Source: Saccoglossus kowalevskii (Eukaryota; Hemichordata; Enteropneusta; Harrimaniidae). From it: a stretch of 24,104 bases of DNA. The stretch is taken from contig NW_003106598.1 in assembly GCF_000003605.2 (NCBI RefSeq), forward strand, positions 239,060 to 263,163, written 5' to 3'. Below, in pieces: positions 19,301 through 24,104 of this stretch; position 1 is the stretch's first letter; the number at the start of each line of letters is the position of its first letter. The notes beneath the pieces were generated by a model. The model had not been told where the DNA came from. It saw only the letters and a list, made by a program, of their open reading frames with translations, and searched no databases. The position numbers were made by a program, and so were the translations under genes.

Positions 19301-21123
19301 AGGGCCGCAATCTCATCGGTTTGCCCGACAAGAGTCAGCTACCTACGGCCCACAGTGGCAAACTGGTCACCTATCTAACGTTGTTTCTCTTCGCTGTCAT
19401 ATTTGTGTTTAGCTCACTGGTAATTTACGGTCGTTCATACCTCCAGAGTGGCAACGCCTGGCTTATTATCTTAGTTATCATCTTCTTAGGTTTAATCTTC
19501 TTCTGTATATTGAAGATTTACCAACAGCCACAGAATCCGGAGAGATTAAAGTTCATGGCCCCTTGTGTGCCATTTCTACCAATTGTAGCCATGTTTATAA
19601 ATATTTACTTAATGCTTAAGTTGTCTTACCTGACGTGGATACGTTTCGCCATTTGGCTTATTGTAGGTGAGTGATCTTAAAGGGCGGCGTTCTTCAACCA
19701 ATGTATTTTGCACGCGTTGTGTACGTCGCTAAGGGTCCCATATCGAACAGGACGCGGTGCGACGACCACCACCCTTTAATTTGGCCGTTGTTTATATCTC
19801 CATGGACCCGTTTAATATAAGATGTATTTTTTCGCTGGCAATTACAAATTTACTACAAATGCCAAGTATTGGAGTAATCCCGAATGTTCCTTCACTACCA
19901 CTCCATTATACTGCATGCCACAGTCATCGTATGGGCCCATAGAACGTATACAGCGGTTGTAAAATTAAATACGAAATTCGAATACGTGTTGCACAACGAA
20001 TTGGACTCTTCAACTGTTTTATTTAAAAAACAAAACAACTTGTAATAACCATATCTAACATTTTGTATTTGTCCACTAATGTGCTTTGGGTGCAAATAAT
20101 TGTTCGACCAGCCACCAACGGCTAACAATATTGTTGCGTTGCGGTGCTTAATGTACCAATTAAAAGTAACAGAGCAAAATTTATGAACTTTGGTTCTTCC
20201 AAATATCTACAATTCCAAGATTTGTGTTCTAGACTCGTGCCTGACAAATATCATTTTAATTTTCAGGTTTTGTTATATACTTTGGGTATGGTATATGGAA
20301 TAGTAATCTTGCCACCAGGTGTAGCGACATCAGCAGGGTGACGAAGGATGGCAAAGATACACTAATACTTGACAATACGATGCCACAGGTAAGAGCAAGT
20401 ACACACAACACCTCGACCTTGCATGCTTTAATTTACATGCAATCCCCATTGGTGACACGCACATAACGCCAAATAAACTTGTCATCCGTCTAATTATTCT
20501 ATTCGTACTTCGTGGCTCTAAAATCGCGACCAATGACAACAAGTCGTTGGCATTATTTCGATAAAATTACTCAAACAGTGTATTCCCTTCCAAGAAAAGA
20601 ATGTGCGAATGTATTCATGGGGGAGTATTTCACAGGAAGTGCAGATATGCACCGCCCGGCACTCCAATAACATAAATGAACATAACCGATTGTAGACCAA
20701 TCGCGTTTTACGTTACTGGTTTCATTCGGACATGCATCAGGCTACAATCCGTCGAGGGACAGTGGCGCCGCTCTCTTTCCTGTCGCATGCAATGCAGTTT
20801 GAGTTTTACAAACGTCCAGATGTCATACTTACGTCGAATTTCGACCAGGTTGGTTAGGCTGCAGCTCGAATATTTAACATATTATACATTAATTTACTTG
20901 AATACCCAAATCAGGCATAGACTGGCAAACTGGTAACATTTTGAAAACGTTCGGCGAAAAAGAACAAAACAGGACGCACAGACATTATAATGACATGTTA
21001 TTTTGTTTGCTTTACCAGATGACGACGGAATCCAGTGTGATACCTGCACACGCTGACACAGAGAAGGTTCCACTTGAACCAGAACAAGAGGGATACCAGA
21101 ACCAACAGACAGCTGAACCATAA
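16133..21123 (+). CDS. SLC7A: Cationic amino acid transporter (SLC7, CAT subfamily), six exons, 5' part missing
   Basis: Exons 16133-16369, 16779-16984, 18117-18472, 18816-19666, 20267-20388 and 21019-21123 join in frame (1877 nt). They encode about 625 residues from the end of membrane segment 2 to the stop. CAT proteins are plasma-membrane carriers of arginine, lysine and ornithine, usually with 14 membrane segments. Family blocks appear in order: [19 protein letters not shown] with the conserved Glu, [46 protein letters not shown] and RYQP. All introns are GT-AG. The exon with the start codon and segments 1-2 was not found upstream. With it the protein would be about 720 residues, against roughly 620-660 for vertebrate CAT1-3. 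Much of the excess lies in one cytoplasmic loop. Orthology to a particular vertebrate SLC7A member is not resolved. Confidence 0.93.
16573..16616. repeat. 30-bp hairpin exactly flanked by 7-bp direct repeats
   Basis: In the first visible intron, CACAGTCCCTCA (16580-16591) and TGAGGAACTGTG (16598-16609) pair over 12 bp with one mismatch, around the 6-nt loop CAGTGT. The hairpin is bordered on both sides, with no gap, by GTTTCAG (16573-16579 and 16610-16616). This has the layout of a very small inverted-repeat element with a target duplication, but it is shorter than known MITEs. Confidence 0.5.
16779..16984 (+). CDS. SLC7A: CAT exon b: segments 5-6 and third extracellular loop
   Basis: The acceptor TTCTTCACACAG precedes CC, which completes a Thr codon begun in exon a. 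The exon encodes [38 protein letters not shown] and the hydrophobic [14 protein letters not shown], then [17 protein letters not shown] is a possible N-glycosylation site in the loop that is extracellular in the CAT topology. In vertebrate CAT1 the same loop is longer and glycosylated. [16 protein letters not shown] is a family signature. The direct repeat AACGCCCTC makes NALNAL without changing length relative to the family. The donor GGG|GTGAGT falls at a codon boundary (phase 0). Confidence 0.92.
17039..17156. repeat. GTAACTCGA inverted/direct repeats framing a 20-bp GGGCGTGG tandem
   Basis: GTAACTCGA occurs at 17039, inverted at about 17061, and again at 17131 and 17147. ACATCGAGTTACA (17058-17070) and TGTAACTCGATGT (17130-17142) are perfect 13-bp inverted repeats. 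Between them GGGCGTGGTTTCGCAAAAGT repeats at 17075, 17095 and, partially, 17115. GGGCGTGG resembles KLF/Sp GC-box sites. A family A MITE fragment follows about 14 bp later, so this may be part of a larger mobile unit. Confidence 0.7.
17170..17247 (+). mobile_element. MITE family A, right-end fragment in CAT intron b-c
   Basis: CCACGCGTTGTTTACGTCGC, then ATGGGTCC, then GGACGCGGTGCGACGACC align with the complete copy at 19677-19779. The right end reads GTAGCGCTTTAA, ending in TTAA at 17244-17247, where the complete copy reads ACCACCCTTTAA. The left terminal repeat is not recognisable and may have been replaced by the GTAACTCGA structure just upstream. It has the same orientation as the gene. 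Confidence 0.75.
17408..17421. promoter_or_regulatory. 14-bp perfect palindrome containing a full CRE
   Basis: CACTGACGTCAGTG is its own reverse complement and centres on TGACGTCA, the CREB/ATF consensus. It lies in the intron between exons b and c, about 430 bp after exon b. Regulatory use is inference. Confidence 0.4.
17996..18063 (+). mobile_element. MITE family A, decayed fragment beside a splice acceptor
   Basis: CAATGTATTT, CCACGCGTTCTGTGCGTCG and GGGACCCA align in order with the complete family A copy, followed by a diverged GCGATGCAACCACTG where that copy has GCGGTGCGACGACCAC. Neither terminus nor TTAA is preserved. The fragment ends about 50 bp before the exon c acceptor, so it may overlap the branch-point region. 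Confidence 0.6.
18117..18472 (+). CDS. SLC7A: CAT exon c: segments 7-8 with the TTGEE signature
   Basis: The exon follows TTTCATATTTGTAG in phase 0. It encodes [36 protein letters not shown] and a hydrophobic segment ([20 protein letters not shown]). These are followed by [17 protein letters not shown], the extracellular [20 protein letters not shown] and [20 protein letters not shown]...ATTGEE and FPMPRV.YAM..DGLLF are hallmark CAT motifs and strongly support the assignment. The [12 protein letters not shown] block corresponds to MMPYF.....SPLP in vertebrate CATs. The donor CAG|GTAGGA splits the Arg codon after two bases. Confidence 0.95.
18816..19666 (+). CDS. SLC7A: CAT exon d: segments 9-13 with the long cytoplasmic loop
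   Basis: The acceptor TTGTTTTCTTCAG precedes A, completing the split Arg codon. The exon encodes [20 protein letters not shown], then [40 protein letters not shown] and P. A hydrophilic stretch of about 120 residues follows (19000-19359), with an acidic run [31 protein letters not shown] and [11 protein letters not shown]. Membrane segments resume at [53 protein letters not shown] and [11 protein letters not shown]. The equivalent human CAT1 loop is about half as long. The loop contains NFT, but it faces the cytoplasm in the family topology, so glycosylation is unlikely. The donor TAG|GTGAGT follows the first base of a Gly codon. Confidence 0.95.
19677..19779 (+). mobile_element. MITE family A, complete 103-bp copy in CAT intron d-e
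   Basis: TTAA (19677-19680) precedes AGGGCGGCGTTCTTC, and GCGACGACCACCACCCT precedes TTAA (19776-19779). The ends are imperfect terminal inverted repeats and the TTAA pair is the expected target duplication. Piggybac- and Kolobok-type transposases use TTAA (family knowledge). The interior GTATTTTGCACGCGTTGTGT is the block shared by the other copies. It begins only 10 bp after the exon d donor, right behind GTGAGTGATC. It has no coding capacity. Confidence 0.85.
20267..20388 (+). CDS. SLC7A: CAT exon e: end of last membrane segment and start of tail
   Basis: The acceptor TTAATTTTCAG precedes GT, completing the Gly codon from exon d and restoring [14 protein letters not shown], the conserved end of the last CAT membrane segment. 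The cytoplasmic tail begins with [20 protein letters not shown]. The donor CAG|GTAAGA is strong and lies at a codon boundary. If the intron were retained, the frame would add about 25 residues and stop, giving an alternative C-terminus; there is no evidence that this occurs. Confidence 0.92.
21019..21123 (+). CDS. SLC7A: CAT exon f: C-terminal tail and stop codon
   Basis: The acceptor TTTGCTTTACCAG precedes 34 codons and TAA at 21121-21123. The tail ([20 protein letters not shown], then [14 protein letters not shown]) is hydrophilic, rich in Glu, Gln, Pro and Thr, and not conserved across CATs as far as I can judge. The exon is called because the frame matches exon e exactly in phase 0, the acceptor is good, and no other acceptor-to-stop path nearby fits as well. 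It is the least certain of the six exons, as sequence homology cannot confirm it. Confidence 0.75.
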   Translation: MTTESSVIPAHADTEKVPLEPEQEGYQNQQTAEP

Positions 21124-21158
21124 ACGAAGTCAACCTTGTTAATATATATTTCTGAAAT

Positions 21159-21174
21159 ACACACACACACACAC
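21159..21174. repeat. (AC)8 microsatellite
   Basis: Eight AC dinucleotides start 36 bp after the CAT stop codon, in the presumed 3' UTR. Confidence 0.95.
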
Positions 21175-21918
21175 TGTTAAAAATACGTAAAATATAAAGA
21201 AAGAAATCTGTTGTATTACAGCAAAGGGAGACGCCATAGAGGGCGCTGTCCCTGGTTGGCCATCAAGTCCTAGCACTGAGTACCAATAGAAGAAATCCTT
21301 GTTTGTTTATTTCGGGCAGAAATTATGGCGCCTATTTCCGTTCAACATATGAAACTACTGAGCACAGAACCCCCAGAAAACGAAAGGTGTGCTGAGCGGT
21401 CATTAACTAGTAGTATAATCTTATGAGATTCCATACACTCAGCGCAACAAAGGTATTCCCATCATCTTTATATATATTTATAGACTTCAATAGCAGTTTA
21501 GTCCAACCAGCCAATCAACGAGCAACGCGTGCAACAACGGTATTTGAAAACGTTCTTCACTCTGCCAATAGAAACCTCTCCTTTTCAGTGGGAATTATAA
21601 CATTTATAAATATTTATAAAGCTAAAGATAATGCATTTGATGCGCCGAGAGTACTATATTTGGCTGTTTTCCATTCAGAAATATGTCCCACACTTCGATT
21701 TATATGCATTTTGGGTCACACTTTCTTACTCCCCTCATCTTGTGCAAGTAGTCAACCGTGGAATAACTTAATACGATGCTTCTTGAAAATATATTATCAA
21801 AGCAAACAAAGATTTGCACATAGATCTAGTTGCGTGTAATAACGATTATCTGAGCATGTGTGATTTTCTTCTCATAACATGTTTCTTTTCCGCCGTCCCT
21901 ACACTTTACCACTATACA

Positions 21919-22077
21919 TTAAAGCGGGAAGGTCATCACCTGCGCACGCGCGGGAATTGAGTCTCAAGCGACGATAATAACACACGCTAAAAACGCAAAG
22001 GCTCATGGGCTTGTTTGTAAACAATGACACGCTATGGCCATCTGACGCATGCGCAGGTGACGACTCCCCCGCTTTAA
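21919..22077 (+). mobile_element. MITE family B, intact 159-bp copy
   Basis: TTAA sites close both ends (21919-21922 and 22074-22077). The left arm AGCGGGAAGGTCATCACCTG continues CGCACGCGC. The right arm, inverted, reads AGCGGGGGAGTCGTCACCTG and continues CGCATGCGTC, giving terminal inverted repeats of about 30 bp. The interior shares CACACGCTAAAAACGCAAAG and TTGTAAACAATGACACGCTA with the copies at 2970 and (reversed) 12345. It is non-coding. It lies about 800 bp after the CAT stop, so if the 3' UTR reaches the AATAAA sites it is transcribed and could fold into a hairpin. Confidence 0.88.
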
Positions 22078-23047
22078 GTTGTAGTGAGAATGTGATACTG
22101 TCGTGTGTGTCTGTCACGTGGTAAATCAATCCCGAACGCAGAGTTCTATTTCTATTATATATTCGGTGCTCTAACCGCGAGGAACTCTGGGAAGGAGAAT
22201 GGTGGAACATGTCGCGCAAGTTATTGATCAGTTATATATGTGTATATATTATTTATAGGTAGATATTTATGTATGTACGTTTCTAGGATGGGCCTGTCGG
22301 TTTCGACACGCCATGAGTCCACAGTCATTGGCCAGTTCATTGGTGTGTATATATTATTTTTGTGACATATGTATAGTAATACAATGAGTAAAGTTCGAGG
22401 AATGCAATTGCAAAAACTCTATTATTCATATTACACATTTTAAATTTGCTGTAATTATTTGCCCTTGTTATGAATTTACAGTGTACATAAATATGGGTAT
22501 TTAGACTAGATAATATTATTATAATCGTTTGCAAATAGAAAAATGTGTATCTGTATTGCGCATACGTTCAATGACTGTGTAATCTGTTGTACAATTATGT
22601 CACCAAGCCTTCCTTGTTAGGAATTACCAAATAAGGAACATAGACCTACCGTGGCCTGTGAGCCAATTCGAGCGATGCACGATCTCCGTTCCAATACATC
22701 CGCGATATAACGAGATATGTTTGTAAAGTCATGTGACAAAGCGTTGATACTACCTCTGTATATAGAGGCACATTGTAATTCATTGCGAGGCATTGCGAGA
22801 TCGCACCAATTGTTTTATGGACTACGGTAGTACATGAAGTACGTTGATTATTGAGATAGATCGGGTTTCCATATTTGCATGGGAACTTCGACAAATTGTA
22901 ATTTTCGAAATATTCTGGGTCGAAGTTGAAATCAGTACTGGTGATTTCTATTTTTTCTTAGAGATATTTAAACTGATTGTTGTCAAATCACGTTATCCCG
23001 TGAACGTCTGGTACAAAATACAGCCATGTTCTATAGAAGGTCATGAC

Positions 23048-23057
23048 AATAAATAAA
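23048..23057 (+). promoter_or_regulatory. Candidate poly(A) signal, overlapping AATAAA pair
   Basis: AATAAATAAA contains two overlapping consensus hexamers. It is followed by GTTATTGTACAGTGTACG, moderately GT-rich as expected downstream of a cleavage site. It is the first consensus signal I noticed after the CAT stop codon. Confidence 0.4.
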
Positions 23058-23610
23058 GTTATTGTACAGTGTACGTAGCTACATTATTGTTTGAATTGAT
23101 CAATGTATACCCATGTCCGTTGTCATAGATTTGTTTTGCAGTATAATAATTATTTTCAAAAACGTTTTGATGTTTCACATTTTTTTGTACAAGTCAATAT
23201 TGCGAGGGTGGCGGTATGTTCGAAGTAACAACCCATATGGGTTCACTAGTTATGCGCATAAATTATGCACAAGCGTCGTGTTACTCCTGATGAACTTTGC
23301 AGCACGCACCGTCCAATCAAAATGGGTGAAACCGTTTACTTTCGATCTCTGAATCAAGCTAGTTCATCGTACATCGTTAATTTGCATAATGCAGATTTGC
23401 ATACTGGCCACACCTCATATCCCTTTTCGATGATGGAGATGTCATCGACCATATGAATGCGTATATAATATGTTCTTTGTCACGTGCCCATTATTTAGAT
23501 GAGATGCAAATTAATCACGTGTTTATATGTGTAATGTAATAGGCAACATCAAAATAGCTGTAGATACAGATTCCACAAGTTTTGGAAACTATTTTGTTAA
23601 GTATTGTAAA

Positions 23611-23616
23611 AATAAA
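23611..23616 (+). promoter_or_regulatory. Candidate poly(A) signal AATAAA
   Basis: A single AATAAA follows TTGTAAA. It is a possible alternative end for the CAT transcript, with no strong GT-rich element right behind it. Confidence 0.25.
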
Positions 23617-23773
23617 TGCAGAGTTTCACTTATAGCCGTGTTCTTGGCGACAGAAACTGAAATATTGATCTTATGTAATAGAGTTATAATCACATTTTAA
23701 ATGTATAATATATATAGTTTTGTCCAGTTTTGTCTTCAATGTTCTGTTTTTTTCTCTTTTTTTGTAAAATCGC

Positions 23774-23779
23774 AATAAA
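23774..23779 (+). promoter_or_regulatory. Candidate poly(A) signal AATAAA after a T-rich tract
   Basis: CGCAATAAAGG follows a T-rich tract (TTTTTTTCTCTTTTTTTG), with TATTGTCTTGTCATG about 30 bp downstream. This is a good arrangement for a distal cleavage site. It could also serve a different transcript. Confidence 0.35.
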
Positions 23780-24104
23780 GGTACATTGAGTAAGGCAGAA
23801 CCATGGAATATTGTCTTGTCATGTTATCCAATTGTTACTTGCAAACGAGTCGGCGAGGGCGCTCTCGGGAAATCGACTTACTAGTACATTGGAGCTAAGG
23901 AATTTGAAATTTTGAACAAAACATCACAATGACTGTCGCCATCATTGTTTGTTCTAATAGTGTACTATCTTTGGCAGCATATTCTGAATGTTATTATTAC
24001 ATTCTATCTACGTAGAACAGTCATGTGTTCTCTATGGTGTATTATAAATCACCGCTACCAGAATTCCAGTGTTTATGACGTCATATGTAAACATTATCAT
24101 ATGA

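Larger units (their letters stand above)
21124..24104 (+). other. CAT 3' UTR and downstream sequence
   Basis: No further gene is recognised. Candidate poly(A) signals lie at 23048-23057, 23611-23616 and 23774-23779, implying a 3' UTR of about 1.9 kb or more if no variant signal is used earlier. It would then include an (AC)8 run (21159-21174) and an intact family B MITE (21919-22077). A 138-codon + strand frame at 21423-21839 has no motif and looks like chance in UTR sequence. ATGACGTCAT, a CRE palindrome, lies at 24075-24084 at the window edge. Confidence 0.5.

Noticed and set aside
21423-21839. 138-codon + strand frame downstream of the CAT stop
   Set aside because: No recognisable domain. 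It lies in the presumed 3' UTR, and AT-rich UTRs yield frames of this length by chance.
21899-22219. 106-codon minus-strand frame
   Set aside because: Most of it is the family B MITE; the same peptide fragment appears at 2841-3041 because that is another copy of the repeat.

Overview
This window is nuclear DNA of an animal, most likely a marine invertebrate. It is AT-rich and mostly non-coding. Its one clear gene is split by five GT-AG introns, and it carries miniature inverted-repeat elements, minisatellites and a decayed LINE. The gene's protein has variants that I associate, from memory, with invertebrate cationic amino acid transporters ([15 protein letters not shown]). A mollusc or other lophotrochozoan is plausible, but the phylum cannot be fixed from this sequence.

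The gene lies on the + strand at 16133-21123. It encodes a SLC7-family cationic amino acid transporter (CAT), and six exons join in frame to the stop. The window encodes about 625 residues, from the end of membrane segment 2 to the C-terminus. The upstream exon(s), with the start codon and membrane segments 1-2, were not found in the 16 kb to the left. The cytoplasmic loop between the last RYQP motif and the next membrane segment is about 120 residues, which is long for the family.

Left of the gene (1-16132) I see no secure host gene. The region holds: fragments or copies of two TTAA-bounded MITE families (A at about 3457 and 4635; B at about 2970 and 12345); a 69-bp minisatellite (5048-5788, about 10.7 copies); a 251-bp non-autonomous element with a 5-bp target duplication (6223-6473); the 5'-truncated, frameshifted 3' end of a non-LTR retrotransposon (6992-7541); a roughly 35-bp minisatellite (9392-10414, about 29 copies); a (TA)32 microsatellite (11301-11364); and a cluster of CACGTG motifs (11461-11727).

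Inside the introns are three more family A copies, all in the gene's orientation; a small hairpin bounded by 7-bp direct repeats; a GGGCGTGG tandem framed by GTAACTCGA motifs; and a perfect CRE palindrome. Downstream (21124-24104) are the 3' UTR, an intact family B element, and three candidate poly(A) signal sites.

I found no CRISPR array, tRNA, rRNA or clearly novel multi-gene system. The most unusual signals are two minisatellites of different period that share the core TGACAGGTCAAA, an excess of full CRE sites (TGACGTCA), and interleaved inverted repeats just upstream of the first visible CAT exon.
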